NCBI GenBank assembly: GCA_905220665.1
Contig: CAJNAR010000158.1
Coordinates: 186,001-250,000 of the forward strand
DNA: 64,000 bases
Source of the DNA: Albugo candida
Lineage: Eukaryota > Oomycota > Peronosporomycetes > Albuginales > Albuginaceae
Reading direction: 5' to 3'
A program made the position numbers and the translations under genes. The notes beneath the pieces are model-generated. The model was given only the letters and a program-made list of their open reading frames with translations, had not been told where the DNA came from and made no database searches. Below, piece by piece: positions 47,622 to 56,933 of this stretch (the first letter of the stretch is position 1; each line of letters begins with the position of its first letter).

Positions 47622-47837
47622 ATTTCTGACAAAAGTCGCATTACAAAGCTGCTAATAAACGTCGTAGCCAATGCACACTCCCGCGAATATATTATTGATT
47701 AGTCATTATGAGTAATGCAACTTATCAGCTTCTATTAAAATGAGAACAGTAACATGAATTGGAATCTCTGCCAAGGCGGAAATGAAATTTACCATACGAA
47801 AAAGTCTCAATATGAATTTTGAAAGTTGACTTCTCTA

Positions 47838-48818
47838 TCAAGTGTCATGACTTCGAAACTGTTGTGCTACAGATAGCAATGCTGCGGTTAACGACTGAAC
47901 AGCAGCAGTATGCGATTGTATTGTGGAGATGAGATTGCGATGTTTCTCTTTTTGCAATTCGAATCGTTTCTCCTCGATAGCTAATTTCCGTCTTTTTAAA
48001 TGTAGAACCTCGTCCATTAGTTGTCGATCTGACGCAAGTATCTCCGCCTTCTTAGAGTGTAAATAGGATCCGCTGGCTTCTGTCCCTTTCGTTCTGTATG
48101 TTGAATTGACTTCGGGTGAAGCATCGTTCGCACCATGCATGTTATTATCCCCTGAATCGTGGGATCTACCAACGTATTGATCGTCATTATCTCGAGTTGA
48201 GATTCTGCTTGTTTTTTCGAGTATGTCAGGAGATTTTTTCGTGAGCTCTAGAGGACTAGAATCCAGAAGAGCCTCAGCAGCTCCACTCAAGTACGGGAAG
48301 CTTTCATCACAGTGACTTGAAGAATTACTTGACGTCTTACGCGTGCGATTATTCTTCCTCCACTCGTCGTGTGTTGATATCAGTCGATCGATATCCAGAA
48401 GTAGCTGTTCCCGTTCACAGCATTCTTCTTCGGATCCAGAGGCGCGTAGCGAATCCAAGTCTCTTCGACGATGCGCATCCAATAGTGTGTCAAATCTTCT
48501 CTTGCAAGCAATGTGATTCACATGGAACACAGCACCAATACCACTCAGTGCGCTGATTGAGGCAAAATCTTTATTTCCGTCTTCGCCAAAGCACTGATCC
48601 AGTTTGGTGAATTTCTCACGCATCGATAAACTGAATGCATCTGCAGCACTCGCCCACACTTCACGCACATATCCGTGTACAGCCGCCCATGGCATAAATT
48701 GTTTAATGGTGTTTAAAAGCACAATATCATGCTTTGGTTTAAAACGAAAAGCTTTTTTCTTTCTATAGTCATTTGTGGAATCGGAAAATGCAGGATTAGA
48801 AGCACCTGATGTTACCAT
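47838..48818 (-). CDS. putative Myb/trihelix-like DNA-binding protein
   Basis: 326 aa, single frame; start is the first ATG (upstream codon GTG). Residues about 25-115 have three helices with spaced Trp/Phe: HDIVLLNTIKQFMPWAAVHG, REVWASAADAF, and HIACKRRFDTLLDAHRRRD, the layout of a Myb/SANT-like domain common in oomycete gene families. The C-terminus is a coiled coil, LKRRKLAIEEKRFELQKEKHRNLIS, of the type used for dimerisation. Ser-rich middle. Domain call is by pattern, target unknown. Could also be related to transposase-associated Myb-like proteins; no transposase is nearby. Confidence 0.65.
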   Translation of the reverse strand: MVTSGASNPAFSDSTNDYRKKKAFRFKPKHDIVLLNTIKQFMPWAAVHGYVREVWASAADAFSLSMREKFTKLDQCFGEDGNKDFASISALSGIGAVFHVNHIACKRRFDTLLDAHRRRDLDSLRASGSEEECCEREQLLLDIDRLISTHDEWRKNNRTRKTSSNSSSHCDESFPYLSGAAEALLDSSPLELTKKSPDILEKTSRISTRDNDDQYVGRSHDSGDNNMHGANDASPEVNSTYRTKGTEASGSYLHSKKAEILASDRQLMDEVLHLKRRKLAIEEKRFELQKEKHRNLISTIQSHTAAVQSLTAALLSVAQQFRSHDT

Positions 48819-49153
48819 TTTTTCCACTTAGCTATCAGGTCCAATGATAGAATTTCGCAGTAATGGCGTTGTCTCAGAGAGTAGGGTACAGATGAATCGT
48901 CGAGTGACAGTCAACGGTCATCAACGATCAGACATGCACTGAGTCATTGCACTCTCTTTAACACTCATCCGTGTGCATAAGCGCAGTACTATCAGAATAT
49001 ACTTGGGCCGATACCTGTTCTTCAGCGCTCTTCTATACTTTGTACGCTACAGCAAATTTCACATCTACCGCCTAATAAACACGTTTAGCCATACCACGCA
49101 TTCTGGTGTACGTCATTTAGTTTACGAAGGCTGCAGCTAGCTTGGGCCAAGAT
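48819..49153. other. intergenic, 335 nt, no gene seen
   Basis: Divergent spacer between the Myb-like gene and the flavin-reductase-like gene; presumed promoter region. Confidence 0.5.
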
Positions 49154-49978
49154 ATGAATGATTCAGACGCTAACTGGATACCAGTGGAACGCAATATGCT
49201 GTCAAGGCTATTGTATGCGAACCCGCTATGTCTGTTGTCGGTGTACAGCCCCAAGACAGGTTCAAAAAATGTGATGGCAATTACGTGGCTTACTTGTATC
49301 AACAATAATGTAAGAGATACACAGGTTGACGTTGTGTCATGTCATTGATGTCAAGGCGTACTGATCGCTAGGGTGCTTTTATATGCTCCATCAATTCTCG
49401 GCGACACACAGCTCGCTTCATAAGACAACCTGGAAGCTTTTTCGGTTTGTAATTGCATTCGTATCACAATCCATATGTCTTTGAACGGAGCTTCCATTGC
49501 AGTTCTCAACGTTCCGGTACAAGGCATGGAGGATATAATTCTGTCTATTGGAAGCTGTTCGGGAGCTTCCATCGATAAGTTCGAAGCGTTTGGTATCAAA
49601 ACATGTATCCCGGGCTTCCAGTTGCAGTCACTTGAGTCGAAAGTGTGCGATGAAGATGGCATCAGCATCAAATATAAAACGCATTCCAAAAAAGAGAAAC
49701 GGAGACTAAAACTTGAGCATGCACTACAAAGTACTATTGCCATTGAGAGCACAGTTGCTCATTGTATCTGTGAGATCAATTCTGTGCACGAAGACGACGG
49801 GCATCTGATAGTACGGTGTTCGCAACTTATCGCCTGGTGTCGTGAAGAATACTGGAATGGCCACCAATTTTTTCCTCGTTCACTAAGAGGTCAAGCAATG
49901 CCTCCTTCATTTCTCACGTTTATGGGTAGCAAAGTATTTGGGTATGTCGCACAAGATAACAAAATGCAAAATATTTAG
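49154..49978 (+). CDS. flavin reductase-like (FMN-binding split-barrel) protein
   Basis: Exons 49154-49309, 49372-49444 and 49503-49978, 234 aa. Seen: LLYANPLCLLSVYSPKTGSKNVMAITWLTCINN, then GAFICSINSRRHTARFI, then VLNVPVQGMEDIILSIGSCSGASIDKFEAF, the order of the flavin-reductase domain (NVMTVSW, FxCSINxxR, xNVP, SGxxxDKF). Probably binds FMN and uses NAD(P)H; substrate unknown. A charged insertion (HSKKEKRRLKLEHAL) interrupts the C-terminal half. The third exon start could instead be 49490 or nearby, adding a few residues; the end could be extended by a further weak splice at 49934. Confidence 0.8.
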
Positions 49979-50169
49979 TATTTCGATTTATCGGATTACA
50001 AAGCTGCCGTACAAAAGGAAAATATGGTACCGTATCACCTAAATATAAATACTTATCGCTATTATCCTCAAATTCTATTAAACGACCAGCTCGAAGGAAC
50101 CTCCTTGTTTAGACCGTAACTATCATCTTCCAGAGGCTAAAAAGACTCGCAGTGATCATTCAAGTGGAA

Positions 50170-53100
50170 ATGGTGGAAATCGAGGAAGAAGTATATCAGC
50201 GTCTAATTATCGCCATCCAAGTGAGTCATTCGAATAGCTCATCCAATCATGAGAAAAATCAAGCGTACGAGTTTTGTGAAGCATTTAAAGTGCGCTCTGA
50301 CTCGATCTCATATGCTTTCGCCATCTACAAACAATCCACTGCGCTTTGTCAGAATGTGACGGCACCTGACGCATTGTTTGAGCTTCATATTCGCCGTCAT
50401 TTTTCTCTACATCTTGTAGAATCTTATCTAATCAATCACTGGAAGTCTCTCACGGTGGACGAACAAGTACAATTACGAAGTAGTCTTTTACATCTAATAT
50501 TCACGTCACAAAGCACAGAAAATGAACCAAATTTTGTTCGCGAGAAACAAGTCCTCTTGATTGTCGAGCTCGCCAAACGTCAGTTTCCACAACACTGGGA
50601 AAGTTTATTTTCAGATCTTTTTCATTGTTGCCCAGTGCCCTCGGAATCGTTAGCATTTCAATTATTACGCGTCGAGCTAATTTTCAGATGTTTTCGATTT
50701 TTGGCGGAAGATTGTTCCAACAATTCCTTCAATACGTCGCTCCCAGCTACTCGTCGCAAGGAAATTTTGCAAGGTTTAAATGCTTGTCTACCAGAGCTAG
50801 TGCCAATGGTGTACCGTGAGGTCGAAATGCAGTATCAGCGCTACAGGAATCGCACCGAAATGGATCAAGTAAACGAAGTCGACTTAACTCAGATCGAACG
50901 CTTAATTCAAGCAGGTTTGGAGAGTATGAAAGAATTTCTCGAATGGATGCCAGTGAAACGAGCTTTCATCGCTGAGTGTAATTGGATGTGGATCGAACTT
51001 TCTTTGATCACCGAGAAGCCATTTCGGTTGCTGGCCATGGAAGGTATACAGGTGTTCTTTTCACGAACATTTGAAAAGGAAAATCAGCTGATTTTGAAGC
51101 AAGTCAGTGCATATGCGGCCGAAAAGTTTGGGCAGCTTTCGTTCGATATCACAAGGGAACTTGTACACGATACTACGAGACTTGATGAAGAATTGCTGTT
51201 TCTTAGAAAAACCAACGATGCTATCGTAACCTGGTGCACCTCTCAGATAGATTGCTTCATATCTACATCGACAGACGTGAATGTTGTATCAAGGCAGGCA
51301 CAACGCATTGAAGGAGGGAATTTGTGCTTGTCATCAGATGAAAAGAATATTGTCCAACGAATGTTGGAATATTCATGCCGCCTTTTTTGCCATCCGTCGT
51401 ACGGGATTTCCGAAGCACAAAGCACAGCGTGGTTGAGTATGCTTAAGAATAAGCATCTTCTTGAACAGTCTTTTTTGGTGCCCATCATCGAGAATTTGAG
51501 GATTGCATCCTTTGAGAAGTATTTCAAGCTTGGATCACCGAGTCGTGTGGACCCTGAGCAAACATTAGCGTGTTGTTTCGATACGACGCAAGATCCTATG
51601 CTGCAGGCACCTATGCTCTCGTCATACATGATAACGAGTGTCTGCAGTGCTGAAGAATTTGACAGTGATGAAATGTTTTCTGCATTTTATGGAAATTTTC
51701 GATGCCGTTTGTTCAATATAATCCGTCACCTTCTTGCAATGAATCCAGAAAGATTCTTGTCCATGCTTTTGGAGCGTATGATACTCATTTATCGTCATTT
51801 CCCGGTGGCCATGGACAACCAAAATAGTCAAGGCTTTTGTACAGAATCAAGTACTACGTATCTCTGCCATGAAGGTCTATCATCCCTTCTGGATTGTGTG
51901 CTAAAGCAACTACCATCATCAGCGTTTAACGACGATGTTTGTCAAAAAGTACAGCAGCAGTTGTTACAAGCCGTCCTCATATTCAAAACAATCGATCCTC
52001 TACTAAAATATAGACAGCTACTCATGGTAGGATCGTTTGCCACTTTCTATGGACATGAATGCGGAGCCAGTTTTCTTACCCCAGTTTTTGAGCTTTTGTT
52101 TGAAAGTATTCAATTCTCCCTACCGGACGATATGGCTCTTCATTCACTAAGTTCTGAATCCATATCCGTTCGCCGAAGAGCGTTGTCCTCACTCGTGACG
52201 ATTTGCCAGACAATCCCTGCGCAAATACTTCCTGTTCTTCCCGTTTTATGTACCAAAGTGCAGGAATTGTTCACGGCAGATCAAGTATTGGACGCAGAAG
52301 CCGTTCTTTTATACGAAGTTTTGGTGCTGGTTTCCAATTCCATCGAAAATGACCAAACTCGGATACAGTTTTTGCGGGAATTAATCAATGGAGTGCTCTC
52401 TGAGTGGACCAGCCCAACGATGACGAGCCTAGTGATTTCGCCAGAAAGCCTCGTATCAACAGTAGAAGCTTCAGTCTCCGATGTGGTGAATCAGAAAAAC
52501 CTGAGAAAAGTGACGAAAACGTTGACGAGTATATATGGTATCTTGAAGCGAGCAAGTGTATGCTCTGGTTCTATCTCAAATCCAGGCCCCCTCCAGGCTC
52601 GCAATGAAAACTCCTCGACCAATTTTGACCAAATCAACGTGAAGAACAACACGTTTGCGAAAACAGTTTGGCCCATTTTACTCCCGAATTTGCTCGCTCT
52701 GACGCAATCATTGCATGCATTACGCATTCCTACATTCGCTCAGTCTTTGTGTAACACTACCGTGGCACGATTTTTACTGTATATGTCCCTCGATGAAGTC
52801 GCACAATTGCTGGGTGGAAAGAATCAATTGGATGACGATTTAGTCACTTCACTCCCGGGTGCCATTCGCTGGTCAAAATGGCAGAAAAATGTCCGCGATA
52901 TCGTGTATCACATCATTGGGTTGATGTTTGCTCATCCAACGTTGTACGAGTTGGCAGTGGAGAATTCAGATCCGAGCGTTCAAGCTATCTTACACTATTT
53001 TGCGAGTGGAATCTCATGTCATTTGGATGTAATGGAGCATCGTCATTTGAAAGTCCTGATTGCTTATGTATACATTCCTTTTCTGCGAATGTGCCCGGCA

Positions 53101-54093
53101 GAACTGTACGGCTCCTTATTGGAACCAGTGCTCGCAAATGTCTTCAGGCATCTGTCAACGAGGCTTGAACGAAGCTTTTATGTAGATTCGACATCAAAAA
53201 ACCATGCATCCGATAACTTGGCTAGCGGTACGATAGAGCCTGCTTGGGTTTCATCCATCGTTGGCGTAGAAGTAGCAAAAGTCGATGTTGCTCATGAAAA
53301 GATTCTGATGTATTTGGTACGACAAGTTTCGGAGCTTGTAGAGCGTGCTGTCGACCCCAAAGTGGTCGTAATCGCCGGTGCAAATCAGCAGAAGCACGTC
53401 CTTCGTAATCAAGATACTATGTTAATTGAGTACAGTCTGTACGAGTCCAAGACATTACCTAGGCTGCTGGGTCAATTACTCACCGAAATCATGGGCTGGA
53501 AGGATACACAGAGTTGTCGAAAAGCTGTGGTTTTAGCAGATAAAATGGTGACTTGCTTGCACGATCGACAGGAGTATCACATCTTGTTAGGAGTCGATTT
53601 CTTCAAGGCAGCTTTGAAATCTCTTTTTCTCGATATCGGCACTGTTAAGGAAGATGGTCTTAGATGGGAGCTGATCAATTTGATTCGTAATATTTATTGC
53701 CGTCTAGTGCTCGGATTGAATCCTGTTGATGAGTGCAAAGGTGTTGATCCAGCCCATCAGCCAGCTAAACCTGCCAACGAACTCTGCTTATTGCCTCGCG
53801 AAATACTAGTCTCTCTTCCCAAAATACAGGATTCTGATTTGGATTTTATTGATGCGTTCTTGCGAGAGAGACACAGTATCAAGACGCAAAAGAATGCGTT
53901 CAAAGAACTACTCGAAGGTCCAATGGAGACGGTGCGACAGAACTCCCTATCTATGAATTTGACAACATTGAAAAGAATTGACGATTTGCCCCACAAACTC
54001 GTCATCTTGTCCAAGCAAAATGAAGCCATCCAAAGGGAAGTTGCGCATGATCGTGCAAACTGGAATACAGCTTTCTTATTTGGCAATGATTGA
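50170..54093 (+). CDS. XPO5: exportin-5 (HASTY) nuclear export receptor
   Basis: RanGTP-dependent karyopherin that exports structured small RNAs and some proteins. 1307 aa, single frame, HEAT-repeat composition throughout. Seen: N-terminal NQAYEFCEAFKV and the importin-beta-like LVESYLINHWKSL then LIVELAKRQFPQHWESLFSDLF, an exportin signature. Length is close to human XPO5 (1204). The first ATG at 50170 was chosen; the frame extends 18 nt upstream via GTG only. In oomycetes this family could serve pre-miRNA or tRNA export. Converges with the endosulfine-like gene, 82 nt between stops. Confidence 0.88.
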   Translation: MVEIEEEVYQRLIIAIQVSHSNSSSNHEKNQAYEFCEAFKVRSDSISYAFAIYKQSTALCQNVTAPDALFELHIRRHFSLHLVESYLINHWKSLTVDEQVQLRSSLLHLIFTSQSTENEPNFVREKQVLLIVELAKRQFPQHWESLFSDLFHCCPVPSESLAFQLLRVELIFRCFRFLAEDCSNNSFNTSLPATRRKEILQGLNACLPELVPMVYREVEMQYQRYRNRTEMDQVNEVDLTQIERLIQAGLESMKEFLEWMPVKRAFIAECNWMWIELSLITEKPFRLLAMEGIQVFFSRTFEKENQLILKQVSAYAAEKFGQLSFDITRELVHDTTRLDEELLFLRKTNDAIVTWCTSQIDCFISTSTDVNVVSRQAQRIEGGNLCLSSDEKNIVQRMLEYSCRLFCHPSYGISEAQSTAWLSMLKNKHLLEQSFLVPIIENLRIASFEKYFKLGSPSRVDPEQTLACCFDTTQDPMLQAPMLSSYMITSVCSAEEFDSDEMFSAFYGNFRCRLFNIIRHLLAMNPERFLSMLLERMILIYRHFPVAMDNQNSQGFCTESSTTYLCHEGLSSLLDCVLKQLPSSAFNDDVCQKVQQQLLQAVLIFKTIDPLLKYRQLLMVGSFATFYGHECGASFLTPVFELLFESIQFSLPDDMALHSLSSESISVRRRALSSLVTICQTIPAQILPVLPVLCTKVQELFTADQVLDAEAVLLYEVLVLVSNSIENDQTRIQFLRELINGVLSEWTSPTMTSLVISPESLVSTVEASVSDVVNQKNLRKVTKTLTSIYGILKRASVCSGSISNPGPLQARNENSSTNFDQINVKNNTFAKTVWPILLPNLLALTQSLHALRIPTFAQSLCNTTVARFLLYMSLDEVAQLLGGKNQLDDDLVTSLPGAIRWSKWQKNVRDIVYHIIGLMFAHPTLYELAVENSDPSVQAILHYFASGISCHLDVMEHRHLKVLIAYVYIPFLRMCPAELYGSLLEPVLANVFRHLSTRLERSFYVDSTSKNHASDNLASGTIEPAWVSSIVGVEVAKVDVAHEKILMYLVRQVSELVERAVDPKVVVIAGANQQKHVLRNQDTMLIEYSLYESKTLPRLLGQLLTEIMGWKDTQSCRKAVVLADKMVTCLHDRQEYHILLGVDFFKAALKSLFLDIGTVKEDGLRWELINLIRNIYCRLVLGLNPVDECKGVDPAHQPAKPANELCLLPREILVSLPKIQDSDLDFIDAFLRERHSIKTQKNAFKELLEGPMETVRQNSLSMNLTTLKRIDDLPHKLVILSKQNEAIQREVAHDRANWNTAFLFGND

Positions 54094-54175
54094 ATCCACC
54101 CAACACGAGATCACGAAAGACAGAGTTGTATTACTTTACTTGGCTACTTGTCATTTCTCTTCCCTAATTCCACAG

Positions 54176-55393
54176 CTACGCAACAATATCCGTTTTAGTC
54201 TGAACGGCCTTTCCTGGCTCGGACACAAGAGGTTCTGTGGAAAATTTTATATGTTTGAATTGCTGCTCATACACAGGAGACGCTGCCGAAGATTCTTTGC
54301 CGGCAGTCGAAGAACACAAACGGGACACTTTTTCATTGTTGGACAAAGCAGATACAGAAATGCCGGGAGCTTCATATTGGCATTCTGGAGCCAGAATTTT
54401 GAATCCCGCGGAAATCGCGTCACTTTCAGAAATATCGTCCAGCGCATGAAAAATCGATTTCTCGGCTAATTTTCGTGCAAGTGAGGCGTTAGGACATGGC
54501 AATGCGCGACTAATTATATCCGATCCACTTCGACACGGACTGAGATTCGGATCCTGGATCTTCTTTGTCAGTACGGCACTGTCAGGAATAGATTTCAACA
54601 GCGTCAATCCTGCGCCGACGCGCTGCATGGGGTCGTGACGGATCTCTTCTTGTTTTTTGATATTTTCCACGGCTGCTTCTGTTGCGCTTTGCAACGTTTC
54701 AGCAGCACTGGAAGTAGCTTCGGCTTCTGGATGATTGTTCTTGTATTGTTCAATTTGATAATCCGCAGAATCGAAATGCCTTTTTTCTCTCAATTTTTTC
54801 TGCATGAGAATATTTCTCGCGGATACAGCACCACTTGCCATAGATCGAGACGTCCCAAGAGCTCCATATCTTGAACGATCTATGCGGAATGCGTTTTCGC
54901 GGGTGCCGGCATCCTTATTATCAAATTTTTGGCTGGCTGTGTGATCTGATACTTCCGGCGACGAACAAACCCTTGTGTCGTCGCTGACTGAAGATCCGTC
55001 ATCGAGTTCAGGCTTGGACCCACTAATCTCCTTCGACGATTCCGTTGCGGTATTATCACTATTTCCTGCCATCGCATAATCCGCTGAATCAAATCTTTTA
55101 CGCTCTGTTAATTTACGTTGGATGAGGATATTACGCGCTAGTAGAGATTGCATCTTTTCGTCCCCATGTAGCTTCTGACCGATACCATCCAAGGTGGCGG
55201 TAGTTGTGTTTGATGTCGGCATATGTAGATCCATTGCGTTCCATTGTTTTGGATTGGTACCACGGGTCGCACTACATACTGATTTTGGAGTTCCTTGCTG
55301 TCGCTTCAGACTGAAGTATTGCTGTGAGCCTTGCATTGGCGCACCACCTGCAAAAAGTGCGTCACCAGCACCAGCTACTTGCTTCTTCTCCAT
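54176..55393 (-). CDS. endosulfine/ARPP19-like protein with repeated FDSADY motifs
   Basis: 405 aa, single frame. Endosulfines (ENSA/ARPP19, yeast Igo1) are inhibitors of PP2A-B55 after Greatwall/Rim15 phosphorylates Ser in FDSGDY. Here FDSADY occurs twice: residues 101-106 (codons 55076-55093, in LIQRKLTERKRFDSADY) and 207-212 (54758-54775, in ARNILMQKKLREKRHFDSADY). A third, degenerate copy is at 308-320 (ARKLAEKSIFHALDD) with Ser replaced. ENSA itself has one motif in about 120 residues. Other regions are Ser/Asp-rich and unrecognised; there is no enzymatic domain. Assignment to the family rests on this motif and the preceding basic KL/RL helix, so it is moderate. Confidence 0.7.
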   Translation of the reverse strand: MEKKQVAGAGDALFAGGAPMQGSQQYFSLKRQQGTPKSVCSATRGTNPKQWNAMDLHMPTSNTTTATLDGIGQKLHGDEKMQSLLARNILIQRKLTERKRFDSADYAMAGNSDNTATESSKEISGSKPELDDGSSVSDDTRVCSSPEVSDHTASQKFDNKDAGTRENAFRIDRSRYGALGTSRSMASGAVSARNILMQKKLREKRHFDSADYQIEQYKNNHPEAEATSSAAETLQSATEAAVENIKKQEEIRHDPMQRVGAGLTLLKSIPDSAVLTKKIQDPNLSPCRSGSDIISRALPCPNASLARKLAEKSIFHALDDISESDAISAGFKILAPECQYEAPGISVSALSNNEKVSRLCSSTAGKESSAASPVYEQQFKHIKFSTEPLVSEPGKAVQTKTDIVA

Positions 55394-56933
55394 TGAATGC
55401 GATGCCTCTGTACAAATGATGTTTGATAATTGAGAGTGCGGGAATTGCGCGAGATCTGCAAACAGTACGATATTCCTGTAGGTCTTTGTTTTTAGCTCAT
55501 AAAAACGGCATTCGATAAGTCAATCCGGTGAGAAGTTACGTTACGCTTTAGTGCCTTTTTATGGAGTTGTCCCATCGGGCATCCGAAGCAACTCGACAGA
55601 TATTTCAGAAACAAAACTGACACCCACTCACGCTCTGTTCGGAGCGAGAAAATGGTATCTCTCGGTTCGAATTTAGTATCATGCTCAGATTTAGTGCTCA
55701 AGACTTCCTCCTTTTCGTTTGAAATAATACTGATCTACTGGTCTACTTAGAGCAATGTTTATCCCTCCTACACTGTGAGAGCGCCAAACAGCAAGAGTTG
55801 CTCGGCGTGTGCTTTAATAGTCTATTCCTTTTATGTCTGCAGTGCAAATCTTTCCACAGTGACAGATCGTAGCGGAACACGTCACAGAGATGGTTGCTCG
55901 ATTGACTAAATATGATAATTGCAAGTTCTCTTTCTAGGCCACAAATTTTGAATCTCAATAGAAAGCCGTTTCTTTATGTTACAGCGCCTTTTGGAAATTA
56001 ACTGGGTTTACTTCTGGTTCGGATACAGCTGCTTTATGTAATCCACCACATTCAGCGAATATTGATTGTTACAATGTTGCACGAAAACGTGATGATTTCA
56101 CGAGTCAGAATTTGTAGCTCCATATTTGCGTATCTTTAGTGTTACGTCCATTACTACACGTACTAGGTCCAACTCGTGCTACTTCTCTACAAACTGAATA
56201 AAGCACAAGGAAATCTATCATATTTTGGTGAAAGAAGCTGACTGGACCCTTCATACCAGCCACTCGACCCATTACGGTATTCTCATGTAATTACAGGCAC
56301 ATCCTGCTGCAAAAATTTAGAACCTGTTACTTGAATATGATTGCATCATGTGTCCTGAAACCCTGGTCAACCCGACCACGACCTATATCAATCCAGTAAC
56401 TAACCATCTGGGACTGACTGGATGAGTTCGCCTGAAAAAACTTCAAGAACATGTACTTTATAATCCCATGGAAACGGTAAATATGAGCATCAAGAAAAGG
56501 CTGATACCGTGACCGTCTGGAGGGATACCTTCCCCAAATGTTCTTTGAGAACTCGCACGTCACTCTGACCAGTCAGCCACTTCTACAAATGCAGCAATAG
56601 ACTACATGAAGCTTCCTGGACACAGAACGCCATAGCTTATACAGTCGCATGCGTGCCTGTACCCAGCCTACTTACTATGCTGTTTCCACTACCTAATTGA
56701 CGTTGAAACGACACGAAAAAAAGGATCCTTTAATGTACATCATGTAGCAGTACATAGTACCATAGGCTCCTCTCCTTCGACAAAGGTATCATACTCGTAC
56801 TGATACCTCACGCTGAGCTATCACATGACTAAATCTTTATTCGATCAGCTTGAAAGGGTTTTTGTGGTGTTCTCACTCTTTCTGGCTCTTTTTGATCGGG
56901 CATTTGTAAAACCGCTGCGTCATCCAAACAATC
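55394..56933. other. largest gene-free gap, about 1.5 kb
   Basis: Divergent spacer between the endosulfine-like gene and the JmjC gene. Contains only short frames lacking proper starts, including minus-strand frames at 55492-55701 and 55743-55958 that begin with TTG. A hairpin occurs near 56785-56807. No recognised gene, RNA or transposon. Confidence 0.55.
56785..56807. repeat. inverted repeat, 7-bp stem
   Basis: GGTATCA at 56785-56791 and TGATACC at 56801-56807 are perfect complements, with TACTCGTAC between them that can add three more pairs with a bulge. Lies about 125 nt upstream of the JmjC gene start. Confidence 0.45.

Noticed and set aside
50152..50169. Upstream start for exportin-5, and similar GTG/TTG starts for MUTYH, kinesin, STAG, NAA60 and others
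   Set aside because: These codons are not ATG; eukaryotic genes should start at the next ATG, which was used.
55492..55958. Two minus-strand frames as a gene
   Set aside because: No ATG start, no recognised family, and no convincing splice linking them; kept only as a finding about the gap.
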